This document shows positions 23,166 to 30,162 of a stretch of DNA of 30,372 nucleotides, in pieces. The stretch covers positions 1-30,372 of the forward strand of contig DATMFW010000071.1 of the NCBI GenBank assembly GCA_035556655.1. Reading direction: 5' to 3'. Below the pieces are notes generated by a model. The model was given only the letters and a program-made list of their open reading frames with translations. It ran no database searches and was not told where the DNA came from. A program made the position numbers and the translations under genes. Position 1 is the stretch's first letter, and each line of letters opens with the position of its first letter. The DNA comes from JBDSKH01 sp035556655. Its GTDB lineage: Bacteria > Actinomycetota > Actinomycetes > Actinomycetales > Microbacteriaceae.

Positions 23166-23166
23166 C

Positions 23167-24102
23167 ATGCCCTGGTCCGGCGTCCTCGCCCTCGTCGTCG
23201 CGTCGCTGCTCTGGGGCACCACGGGCACATCGGCGAGCTTCCTGCCGGACGATGTCAGTCCGCTCGCGGTCGGCGCATCGACGATGGGCGTGGGCGGGCT
23301 GCTGTTGTTCTCCGCGACGGCACGGTCCTCGCTGCGGGTGCTGCGGGATCGCACGGCGCGCCGCTGGGTGCTGATCGGCGCGATCGGGGTGCTGGTGTAT
23401 CCGCTGGCCTTCTATGCCGGCATGGACCTGGCCGGGGTGGCCGTCGGCAACGTCGTCGCCCTCGGGTCGGGACCCGCGTTCGCCGCGCTGCTGGAATGGC
23501 TCGTGGAGCGCCGGCGGCTCCGCACCCGATGGGCGATCGCCACCGCTCTGGCGGTCGCGGGCATCGCCCTGCTCGCCGTCGGGCGCGAGGTGGATGCCGC
23601 GGCCGGCCGCGGCGGAATCGTCACCGGCATCGTCCTCGCCCTTCTCGCCGGACTGGCCTACGCGCTGTACACCTACGCGTCCTCGCGCGCGATCGGGGGC
23701 TCCGCTGCCGACGGCGCCGCGCTTCCGAGCAACGGCGTGATGGGTGCGATGTTCGGCGCCGGTGCCGTCCTGCTGCTGCCGGTGCTGCTGGCGACAGGTG
23801 CCCCGCTGCTGCAGTCCGGCTTCACCGTGGGCATCGCCGCCTACCTGGCGGTGGGGCCGATGTTCATCGCCTATCTGCTGTTCGGGGTCGGCCTGCGCGA
23901 GATCCGCAGCTCGACGGTCACCACCATCACGCTTCTGGAGCCCGTGGTGGCGACCGTGCTGGCCGTCACGGTGGTCGGTGAGCGGCTCGCACCGCTCGGC
24001 TGGGCCGGTCTGGGGCTCGTTCTCATCGGTCTGATCGTGCTCGTGGCGCGCACGCGTGGACCGGCGGTCCTACCCCAATCCGGCCCGTCGCGGACCCAAT
24101 AG
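23167..24102 (+). CDS. EamA (DMT) family transporter
   Basis: 311 residues with about ten hydrophobic segments in two EamA repeats. The first begins VLALVVASLLWGTTGTSASF and the second GIVTGIVLALLAGLAYALYT, ending with the typical SSTVTTITLLEPVVATVLAV and GLVLIGLIVLV helices. It probably exports a metabolite such as an amino acid or nucleoside; the substrate is unknown. ATG 23167 is the only start that keeps the whole first helix without adding tRNA sequence. It is one base after the tRNA-Val discriminator and has no ribosome binding site of its own. The mRNA would therefore be leaderless after tRNA 3' processing, or the tRNA would form its leader. Confidence 0.9.
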   Translation: MPWSGVLALVVASLLWGTTGTSASFLPDDVSPLAVGASTMGVGGLLLFSATARSSLRVLRDRTARRWVLIGAIGVLVYPLAFYAGMDLAGVAVGNVVALGSGPAFAALLEWLVERRRLRTRWAIATALAVAGIALLAVGREVDAAAGRGGIVTGIVLALLAGLAYALYTYASSRAIGGSAADGAALPSNGVMGAMFGAGAVLLLPVLLATGAPLLQSGFTVGIAAYLAVGPMFIAYLLFGVGLREIRSSTVTTITLLEPVVATVLAVTVVGERLAPLGWAGLGLVLIGLIVLVARTRGPAVLPQSGPSRTQ

Positions 24103-24115
24103 GCGCCAGAAACCC

Positions 24116-24121
24116 TAGAAT
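24116..24121 (+). promoter_or_regulatory. -10 box (TAGAAT) of a leaderless promoter (NCS1 permease gene)
   Basis: TAGAAT, a near-ideal actinobacterial -10, ends six bases before ATG 24128, and there is no ribosome binding site. This is the clearest of the -10/N6/start arrangements in the window. Confidence 0.7.
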
Positions 24122-24127
24122 CCGGAC

Positions 24128-26731
24128 ATGTCCGACGTGCCCTCCGACAACGACGGCGCGGCTCCCGCGCCCGGTCAGGGGTACCCGCCGCCGCCGTCCG
24201 ACCCGCCCGCGAGCCCGCCGGCCTTCGACGACGATGCCCTCGCCGCGGCCCTCGAGGCCTCGTACACGCAGCCGGTGACGATCGTGCCGCCGGCGCCCGC
24301 GCCCGTCCCCCCACCAGCCGCGTCGACGCCGCCGCCGGTCGCGCCGACAGCCCCCGCACCTCCCGCACCTCCGGCACCCCCGGCAGCCCCTGCGCCTCCG
24401 TCCGCCGGCCCGGCGCAGAGCCCGGCCTACGAGTCGGACTACCAGGCCCCTGACGTGCCGCAGTACGTCGTGCCGCCGCCGCCGCAGATCCCGGACTATC
24501 AGGTGCCGCCGGCGCCGACGTCGGGATCGAGCACTCTCGACGCGATGCAGCGGCTCGAGGAGCAACTGCGCCAGGGCACCGGCCCCACGCCGGTGCCGCC
24601 TCCGAGCCCGGACCCGGCTCCCGCACTCGACCATCCGGCGCCCGGTCACGTCTTCCCGTCGCCGTATCAGCCCTTCACCGACCCGGTGACGATTCCGGCT
24701 CCTCCGGCAGGCCCGTCTGCCCAGCCCACGACCCCCGATCCGGCACCGGCCCCACCGCCGCTGGTGGAGCCCGCCCCGCCGACCGAGGGGGCGACCTACG
24801 TGGCCCCGACCGTGCTGCCGCCGGTGCGGGAAGTCCGCCTCGAGGACGTGCAGGGGCTGCCCCCGCCGGTCGGTCAGCAGGCGGCACCCCTGCCGCCCTA
24901 CGACCCGAACGCCCCCGTGGTCCCGGCGAGTCCGCCCCCGGTGTCGCCCGACGCCTTCGCCGGTCCCTACGCCACGCCGGTCGAGGTCCCTCCGCCCCCG
25001 GTGGACCCCGTGTTGCGCCCGCTTCCGGGCGCCGACGCCCTGCCGAGTCTCGACGACGACGACGACGCCGTCGACGATGTCGACCGGATGTTCGGGGTGC
25101 CCCCTGCCGAGGCGGACCCGTACGCGGCCGCCGGACCGTTCCCCTCCGAGCCGATCGCGACCTCCCGCGTCACGGACACCCAGCCGGGGCTCGTGGACCG
25201 GGCACCGGAGAACCACCCGGTCTTCGTCGTCGAGAGCGCGGGCGCCGACGCCACCGCTCTCGACCTGCGCGCCGGACGCGCCGCTCGCGTGTTCTGGCTG
25301 TGGTTCGCCGTCAACTCCTCGGTGGTGAGCATGGCGTTCGGTGCGGTGCTGATGTCGATGGGCATCTCGCTGCGCCAGGCGATCGTCGCGGCACTCGCCG
25401 GTGTCGCTCTGGCGTTCCTTCCTCTGGGCCTCGGCACCCTGGCCGGCAAGTGGAGCGGGCAGCCGACGATGGTGGTGTCGCGCGCGACGTTCGGGCACGT
25501 GGGGAACATCCTCCCGGCGGCGCTCGGCGTGCTGACCCGCGTGTTCTGGGGCGGGGTCCTGCTCTGGGTCCTCGCGGTGTCCGCCGGCCGGCTGCTCGTG
25601 TTCGCGGGGCTCGACGCCGACCTGGGCGACCAGGTGTGGACCTTCGTCATCCTCGGCATCGGCGGCGTCATCGCTCTGGTGATCGCGTTGTTCGGGTACG
25701 GGTTCGTGGCACTGCTGCAACTGATCACCAGCATCCTCAGCGGACTGCTGGTGGCGGGGCTGATCGTCATCACCTACCCGCGTCTGGACCTGACGGCGGC
25801 TCTCGCGATCGGGGACGGCGCCTGGACCCTCGTGCTCGGCGGCGGTGTGCTCGTCTTCAGCTTCGTGGGACTCGCCTGGGTGCAGAGCAGTTCGGATCTC
25901 GCCCGGTACCAGCGGCCGACGAGTTCGGGCGCCCAGTCCATGCTGTGGGCCAGCCTCGGGGCGACCCTGCCACCGTTCGCGCTGATCGTCTGGGGCGCGA
26001 TGCTCTCGGCATCCGATCCGGATGTGGCGCGCGAGATGGCCGATGCGCCGCTCTTCGCGATCGCCCGGATGCTGCCCCTCTGGTACCCGGCGCCCCTGCT
26101 GATCTGCGCGGGGCTGGGCCTCATCTCCAGTGTCGTGCTGGCGATCTACTCGGCTGGTTTCGCCCTGCAGGCCGTCGGAGTGAAGGCCCGGCGCAGCATC
26201 GCCTCGCTCATCGCCGGGGTGCTCGTCATCGCGATCGCGGCGGGGCTGGTGATCCTGGCCGCCGATGCCTTCGCGATCTCGCGGGACCTGGCGACGACCC
26301 TCGCGGTCCCGGTGGCGGCCTGGGCCGGGATCTTCGCGGCGGAGATGATGATCCGCACCCGCAAGTTCGACTCGCCCTCATTGCTGACCCCGGGCGGGGT
26401 CTACCCGCAGGTGCGCGTGGTCAACCTCGTCGGCTTCGTGCTCATCTCGGTCATCGGATTCGGGTTCACCCAGGCGAGCTTCCCCGGCCTGACCTGGCAG
26501 GGCTTCTTCTTCCCGCTGCTGGGCATCCCGCTCGAGGACCCGTTCGCCCGCAGTGACATCGGGGTGGTCATCGCCCTGCTGCTCGGACTCATCCTCGCCC
26601 TCGCGGCGTCGATCCCGACGATCCGTCAGCAGGAGCGCGACGGCCTGTTCCTCGAGCACACCGGCCCGATCCCGCGGGTCACCGGAGCCATCCCGAGAGT
26701 CACCGGCCCCACTCCTAGACTGGAGCCGTGA
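24128..26731 (+). CDS. NCS1-type purine-cytosine permease family protein with long proline-rich N-terminus
   Basis: 867 residues. Residues 388 to about 840 form roughly 12 membrane helices starting RVFWLWFAVNSSVVSMAFGA. They resemble the cytosine/purine/allantoin permease family: GKWSGQPTMVVSRATFG after the second helix and WVQSSSDLARYQRP in the middle are characteristic. It would take up nucleobases or related compounds with protons or sodium. The first 385 residues are unusual: a disordered Pro/Ala-rich region with PPPP runs, short amphipathic stretches (FDDDALAAALEASY, STLDAMQRLEEQLRQ) and an acidic DDDDDAVDDVDRMFG near 306-320. The C-terminal tail contains an imperfect triple repeat, GPIPRVT, GAIPRVT, GPTPRLE. 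The start is ATG 24128 with a leaderless promoter. Confidence 0.85.
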   Translation: MSDVPSDNDGAAPAPGQGYPPPPSDPPASPPAFDDDALAAALEASYTQPVTIVPPAPAPVPPPAASTPPPVAPTAPAPPAPPAPPAAPAPPSAGPAQSPAYESDYQAPDVPQYVVPPPPQIPDYQVPPAPTSGSSTLDAMQRLEEQLRQGTGPTPVPPPSPDPAPALDHPAPGHVFPSPYQPFTDPVTIPAPPAGPSAQPTTPDPAPAPPPLVEPAPPTEGATYVAPTVLPPVREVRLEDVQGLPPPVGQQAAPLPPYDPNAPVVPASPPPVSPDAFAGPYATPVEVPPPPVDPVLRPLPGADALPSLDDDDDAVDDVDRMFGVPPAEADPYAAAGPFPSEPIATSRVTDTQPGLVDRAPENHPVFVVESAGADATALDLRAGRAARVFWLWFAVNSSVVSMAFGAVLMSMGISLRQAIVAALAGVALAFLPLGLGTLAGKWSGQPTMVVSRATFGHVGNILPAALGVLTRVFWGGVLLWVLAVSAGRLLVFAGLDADLGDQVWTFVILGIGGVIALVIALFGYGFVALLQLITSILSGLLVAGLIVITYPRLDLTAALAIGDGAWTLVLGGGVLVFSFVGLAWVQSSSDLARYQRPTSSGAQSMLWASLGATLPPFALIVWGAMLSASDPDVAREMADAPLFAIARMLPLWYPAPLLICAGLGLISSVVLAIYSAGFALQAVGVKARRSIASLIAGVLVIAIAAGLVILAADAFAISRDLATTLAVPVAAWAGIFAAEMMIRTRKFDSPSLLTPGGVYPQVRVVNLVGFVLISVIGFGFTQASFPGLTWQGFFFPLLGIPLEDPFARSDIGVVIALLLGLILALAASIPTIRQQERDGLFLEHTGPIPRVTGAIPRVTGPTPRLEP
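26716..26721 (+). promoter_or_regulatory. -10 box (TAGACT) before the NIF3-family gene
   Basis: TAGACT lies within the last codons of the permease gene and ends six bases before GTG 26728. It could allow the NIF3, zinc-ribbon and RNase H genes to be transcribed separately from the permease. GGAG at 26722-26725 is too close to the GTG to serve as a normal ribosome binding site. Confidence 0.5.
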
Positions 26732-27546
26732 CCCCCACCCTCGCCGACGTGAACGCCGTCGTCACGGCGCTCTGGCCGCTGAGCGAGGCGGAGGGATGGG
26801 ATGCCCCCGGCCTGCTGTCGGGAGATCCGGCGGCGCCCGTGACCCGCATCCAGCTGGCCGTCGACGCGGTGCTCGACACCGTCGACGAGGCGGTCGAGGC
26901 CGGGGCGTCGCTGCTGCTGGTGCATCACCCGCTGCTGTTGCGCGGGGTGACGAGCGTCGCGGAGGACCGCTACAAGGGCGCCGTGATCGCCCGGCTGATC
27001 CGGGGCGGGTGCGCCCTCGTGGCGGCTCACACCAATGCGGACATCGTCGCGCGCGGAACCTCGGCCGTGCTGGCCGAACGCCTCGGACTGACCGCCACCC
27101 GACCCCTGGTGCCGTCGGCGGATGCCGCGCTCGGCCTGGGGCGGGTCGGAGAACTCCCCGAGAGCACGACGCTCGGCAGCCTGGCGCGAACGCTCGCCGG
27201 CGTTCTGCCGGCCACCGCATCCGGGGTGCGGGTCGCGGGGGAGTACGACCGGCCGGTCCGCACCGTCGCCCTCTGCGCCGGCGCGGGGGACTCGTTGCTC
27301 GCGCACCCCGACGTGCTCGCGGCCGACGTCTACATCACCAGCGATCTGCGCCATCATCCGGCCTCGGAGGCGGTGGAGAACGCGCGCGTCGCCGGGGGAC
27401 CGGCGCTGATCGACGTGTCGCACTGGGCGAGCGAATGGCTCTGGCTCGAGGTCGCCGCCGAACAGCTGCGGGAGGCGTTGCCCGGGGTCGAGGTCGCCGT
27501 GAGCGAGCTGCGTACCGACCCCTGGGATTTCGCGATCCTGCAATGA
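26728..27546 (+). CDS. Nif3-like dinuclear metal center protein (NIF3/DUF34)
   Basis: 272 residues of the NIF3/YqfO family, which forms hexamers with a two-metal site. Metal ligands are visible: H66 and H67 in LLVHHPLLLRG, H101 and D105 in AAHTNADIVARG, and the C-terminal SDLRHHPASEAVE and DVSHWASEW segments. The family is often annotated as GTP cyclohydrolase I type 2, but this activity is not established for most members, so none is assigned. The start GTG 26728 overlaps the permease stop (GTGA). The next gene is the coiled-coil zinc-ribbon protein, and this NIF3, zinc-ribbon, RNase H order is common in actinobacteria. Confidence 0.93.
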   Translation: MTPTLADVNAVVTALWPLSEAEGWDAPGLLSGDPAAPVTRIQLAVDAVLDTVDEAVEAGASLLLVHHPLLLRGVTSVAEDRYKGAVIARLIRGGCALVAAHTNADIVARGTSAVLAERLGLTATRPLVPSADAALGLGRVGELPESTTLGSLARTLAGVLPATASGVRVAGEYDRPVRTVALCAGAGDSLLAHPDVLAADVYITSDLRHHPASEAVENARVAGGPALIDVSHWASEWLWLEVAAEQLREALPGVEVAVSELRTDPWDFAILQ

Positions 27547-27568
27547 CCCCGATCAGAACGGACCCCGC

Positions 27569-28309
27569 ATGGCGTTGAAGGCCGACCCCGCCGACCAGGA
27601 ACTGCTGCTCGAGTTGCAGGCCCTCGACACGCGCCTGCAGCAGATCGCGCACCGGATCAGCACGCTGCCCGAGAGCGCGGCGGTCGCGAGCCTGACGGCG
27701 GAACTCAGCGAGCTGCAGCGGACCCTCACGGAGCGCACCGGTGCGTGGGAGGATGCGCAGGCCGAACTGAAGCGCACCGAGGCGGACGTCGCGATCGTCG
27801 ATGCCCGGATCGCGCGGGACAGCGAGCGGCTGCAGGCCAGTTCGTCGGTCAAGGACGTCGCGGCACTCGAGCAGGAGCTCGCGGCCCTCGCCAGACGCAA
27901 GAGCGACCTCGAGGACATCGAACTCGGCGTCATGGAGGTGGTGGAGGAACGCGAGAGCGAACTGGCGGAGACCCGCGCGCAGGTGCAGGCGCTGGAGCAG
28001 CGCCTGCAGGACTCGACCGAGGCCCGCGAGCTCGCGCTCGGTGCGGTCGCCGCCGAGCGCGACCAGGCGACGGCGGAGCGCGCCGCAGTGGCCGCGCGGG
28101 TCCCGGCCGACCTGCTCGCCCTGTACGAGAAGCAGCGTGAGCGGTACGGCGTGGGCGCCTCCCTGTTGCGGGGCGGAGTCTCCCAGGCCAGCGGTGTCGC
28201 GCTGAACGCCGCCGACATGAGCACGGTGCGGGCCGCGGCGCCGGATGACGTGCTGCTCTGCCCGGACTCCAGCGCGATCCTGGTGCGGACCGGCGAGTCG
28301 GGGCTGTGA
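27569..28309 (+). CDS. Coiled-coil protein with degenerate C4-type zinc ribbon (zf-RING_7-like)
   Basis: 246 residues. Residues about 10-175 are a long heptad-rich coiled coil (for example LTAELSELQRTLTERTG, VAALEQELAALARRKSDLED). The C-terminal domain (about 185-240) aligns with the CT398/zf-RING_7 zinc ribbon, but the cysteines are largely gone. The first CxxC position reads RGGVSQASG, and the second pair is reduced to a single Cys in LLCPDSSAILVRT. The fold may persist without zinc. The function is unknown; family members in other bacteria are linked to RNA or secretion. It is followed by RNase H with a GTGA overlap, so coupling is likely. ATG 27569 is chosen because it starts the conserved MALKADPADQ. 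Confidence 0.88.
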   Translation: MALKADPADQELLLELQALDTRLQQIAHRISTLPESAAVASLTAELSELQRTLTERTGAWEDAQAELKRTEADVAIVDARIARDSERLQASSSVKDVAALEQELAALARRKSDLEDIELGVMEVVEERESELAETRAQVQALEQRLQDSTEARELALGAVAAERDQATAERAAVAARVPADLLALYEKQRERYGVGASLLRGGVSQASGVALNAADMSTVRAAAPDDVLLCPDSSAILVRTGESGL

Positions 28310-28731
28310 TCCCGCGCGAGCTGATCGTCGAGGCCGACGGCGGATCGCGGGGCAACCCCGGCATCGCGGCAGGCGGATCGCTCGTCATCGACGCGGCGAG
28401 CGGCGAGGTGCTCGCCGAGTTGGGCGTCTACTGCGGCATCGCCTCCAACAACGTCGCCGAGTACAACGGCATGATCGCCGGGATCGGGGCGGCGCTCGCG
28501 ATCGACCCGCACGCCACCCTGCGCGTCCGGCTGGACTCCAAGTTGGTCGTGGAGCAGATGTCGGGCCGCTGGAAGATCAAGCACCCGGCGATGGCCGAAC
28601 TCGCAGGCCGGGCACGGGAGGTCCTCGGCGCGACGCCCGTGGTCTTCGAGTGGATTCCGCGGGCGGAGAACGCCCGCGCGGATCGTCTCGCGAACGAGGC
28701 GATGGACAAGAAACTCTCGTTCCAGCGCTGA
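28306..28731 (+). CDS. Ribonuclease HI-type protein (stand-alone RNase H domain)
   Basis: 141 residues from GTG 28306. It cleaves RNA in RNA-DNA hybrids. All four metal-binding acids of the RNase H fold are present: D11 in EADGGSRGNPG, E52 in SNNVAEYNGM, D77 in RVRLDSKLVVEQM and D126 in ENARADRLANEAMD. The basic WKIKHP segment may be the substrate-handling region. Many actinobacteria have this domain fused to a C-terminal acid phosphatase (CobC-like) domain; here the protein ends after the RNase H domain. The start overlaps the stop of the zinc-ribbon gene (GTGA), and rnpB begins 20 bases after its stop. Confidence 0.93.
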   Translation: MIPRELIVEADGGSRGNPGIAAGGSLVIDAASGEVLAELGVYCGIASNNVAEYNGMIAGIGAALAIDPHATLRVRLDSKLVVEQMSGRWKIKHPAMAELAGRAREVLGATPVVFEWIPRAENARADRLANEAMDKKLSFQR

Positions 28732-28751
28732 GGGCCGCTACCCTGGGAAGG

Positions 28752-29117
28752 CAAACGGGCCGGCCAGACGGTCGCGTCATCCACTCGTTGGATGCCGAGG
28801 AACGTCCGGGCTCCGCAGAGCAGGGCGGTGGGTAACACCCACCCGGGGCAACCCGCGAGAAAGTGCAACAGAGAGCAGACCGCCTCCGTCCTCCGGGACG
28901 GCGGTAAGGGTGAAACGGTGGTGTAAGAGACCACCAGGGGCCCGAGTGATCGGGCTCGCTGGGTAAACCTCGCCCGGAGCAAGGTCAGACAGACACCGAT
29001 GAAGCTGCTCGCCGAGGTGTCGGGTAGACCGCTGGAGGGCTGCGGCGACGCAGTCCCGAGATAGATGGCCGTCACGGCATTGCCGTACAGAACCCGGCGT
29101 ATCGGCCGGCCCGTTTG
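28752..29117 (+). ncRNA. rnpB: RNase P RNA (M1 RNA, bacterial class A)
   Basis: The conserved RNase P RNA cores are present: GAGGAACGTCCGGGCTCC (28799-28816), GAAACGGTGGTGTAAGAGAC (28913-28932) and AGATAGATGGCCGTC with ACAGAACCCGGCGTATCGGC near the 3' end. The ends form a perfect 14-bp P1 helix: CAAACGGGCCGGCC (28752-28765) with GGCCGGCCCGTTTG (29104-29117), which sets the boundaries. The RNA is the catalytic part of RNase P, which matures tRNA 5' ends. The exact 5' end could be a few bases upstream. Confidence 0.95.
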
Positions 29118-29149
29118 CCCGGCCGGCGGGAGATCCCGCGTCGGCCGGG
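29118..29149 (+). terminator. Hairpin directly after rnpB
   Basis: Arms CCCGGCCGGCGGG (29118-29130) and CCCGCGTCGGCCGGG (29135-29149) pair around an AGAT loop with a small bulge. It starts immediately after P1 of the RNase P RNA and is the likely terminator or processing barrier. No T tract follows. Confidence 0.6.
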
Positions 29150-29151
29150 GA

Positions 29152-29192
29152 CGCGAAAGCGCCCCGCCCCCGGAGGGACGAGGCGCTTCGCG
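29152..29192 (-). terminator. Hairpin downstream of the cold-shock gene
   Basis: CGCGAAAGCGCC (29152-29163) pairs with GGCGCTTCGCG (29182-29192) with one bulged A. It lies nine bases beyond the csp stop codon on the minus strand and would terminate that transcript. It is back to back with the rnpB hairpin. Confidence 0.6.
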
Positions 29193-29201
29193 AAGGTGGA
29201 T

Positions 29202-29405
29202 TCAGACCGGCTTGATCGCCGCGGCCTGGGGGCCCTTCTGGCCCTGGGTGACCTCGAACTCCACGCGCTGGCCCTCATCGAGGGAACGGTAACCGGAGGC
29301 CTCGATGGCCGAGTAGTGAGCGAACAGATCCTGAGATCCGTCGTCGGGGGTGATGAAGCCGAAACCCTTTTCGGCGTTGAACCACTTGACGGTACCAGTG
29401 GGCAT
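29202..29405 (-). CDS. cspA: Cold-shock protein (CspA family)
   Basis: 67 residues, a single cold-shock (OB-fold) domain that binds single-stranded RNA and DNA and acts as an RNA chaperone. The start MPTGTVKWFNAEKGFGFITP contains RNP1 (KGFGFI); RNP2 is DLFAHYSAI, near the usual VFVHFSAI. The C-terminus EGQRVEFEVTQGQKGPQAAA is standard. The start is the canonical MPTGTVKWF; the nearest AGGA is 18 bases upstream, too far for normal use. The mRNA leader holds two mutually exclusive hairpins (29432-29476), suggesting post-transcriptional control. Confidence 0.96.
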   Translation of the reverse strand: MPTGTVKWFNAEKGFGFITPDDGSQDLFAHYSAIEASGYRSLDEGQRVEFEVTQGQKGPQAAAIKPV

Positions 29406-29673
29406 TCTGTGTGCTGCTTTCTTTCCTGCAAGCTCCGGCGTTCGGAGCGGATCGTCGTTGAGTTCTTGATCCGCTCTGTTTCGCCACGTGCCTTCCACCG
29501 GCGGCGGAGGGCGACATCGCTCACATGCGTAACACAACAACTGGCCATAACCGTAGTGCACAGGTCTGTCTCCTCACCTCGTGTGTCGGCAAATTTCACC
29601 GAACCGAAACAATCCGGTTTCGCCTGGAAAACCGGCCCCGTTCGCGGTGTACCGGGGCGGGTCCGGCCCTGGA
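29406..29673. other. Divergent intergenic region between csp and the membrane-protein gene
   Basis: About 270 bases without a convincing gene. The csp-proximal part is its leader with the paired hairpins. The middle (about 29521-29625) is less G+C-rich than the rest of the window and probably holds the csp promoter on the minus strand; candidates such as TTGTTG and TTATGG are too weak to choose between. The part nearest the plus-strand gene leads into the -10 box at 29674. Confidence 0.5.
29432..29476 (-). promoter_or_regulatory. Alternative hairpins in the csp 5' UTR
   Basis: On the mRNA (minus strand) a perfect 9-bp stem GAGCGGATC/GATCCGCTC (genomic 29468-29476 and 29445-29453, 14-base loop) overlaps by four bases a second perfect stem GCTCCG/CGGAGC (29443-29448 and 29432-29437, 5-base loop). 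Only one can form at a time. They end 26 bases before the start codon. The arrangement is that of a two-state RNA switch. Confidence 0.55.
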
Positions 29674-29679
29674 TACGCT
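29674..29679 (+). promoter_or_regulatory. -10 box (TACGCT) of a probable leaderless promoter
   Basis: TACGCT ends six bases before ATG 29686, with no ribosome binding site. The geometry is identical to that at 4831 and 24116. Confidence 0.5.
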
Positions 29680-29685
29680 GTCGGC

Positions 29686-30162
29686 ATGCCTCAGACCGAC
29701 TCGGATGCCGCTCGCTGGGCGCAGGCGCGCGCCGCCGCCGCCGCACTCGCCGAGACCGGCATCGACCCGCTCGACGTCTCGGCGGCCCGCGCGGCCCGCA
29801 CGGCGCTGGTGCGCCGATTCGTGCTCGATCTGCTGACGATCTTCGGGGTCGTCGCCGTCGTCGCGGCCATCGGGCTCATGGTGTTCCGGGCGTTCGCGGG
29901 GGATGACCCTCTCGGCGGACGGGAGATCTGGATCGGCAGCGCCGCGCTGCTCTTCCTGCTGGTCGTCGTCGCGGCCCGCAGCTTCCTGCCGGCGGCGCGG
30001 GCGTACGAGGCGGCGTGGGCGGCGTTCGTGGAACGGGTGTGGCCGGGCACGCCGAAGGGCGGAGACGAACTGGGCGCTGCGCGCCTGGCGTTCGTCCGGG
30101 CCCATGCCGAGGATGCCGCGGGAGCCTTCCCCTCAGTCGCCCCCGGACGTCGTAAAGGCTGA
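29686..30162 (+). CDS. Two-helix membrane protein of unknown function
   Basis: 158 residues from ATG 29686. A charged, Ala-rich N-terminal helix (AARWAQARAAAAALAETG, then DPLDVSAARAARTALVRR) precedes two membrane helices: DLLTIFGVVAVVAAIGLMVF (about 48-67) and IWIGSAALLFLLVVVAARSF (about 80-99). A cytoplasmic helical tail ends in GRRKG. No family is recognised. Its 3' end overlaps the convergent polyphosphate glucokinase gene by 30 bases. The start is supported by a -10 box six bases upstream. Confidence 0.72.
   Translation: MPQTDSDAARWAQARAAAAALAETGIDPLDVSAARAARTALVRRFVLDLLTIFGVVAVVAAIGLMVFRAFAGDDPLGGREIWIGSAALLFLLVVVAARSFLPAARAYEAAWAAFVERVWPGTPKGGDELGAARLAFVRAHAEDAAGAFPSVAPGRRKG

Noticed and set aside
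24128..25285. Low-complexity non-coding or CRISPR-like repeat region
   Set aside because: The CCG-rich texture comes from proline codons; one frame is continuous with the permease and has a normal start and promoter.
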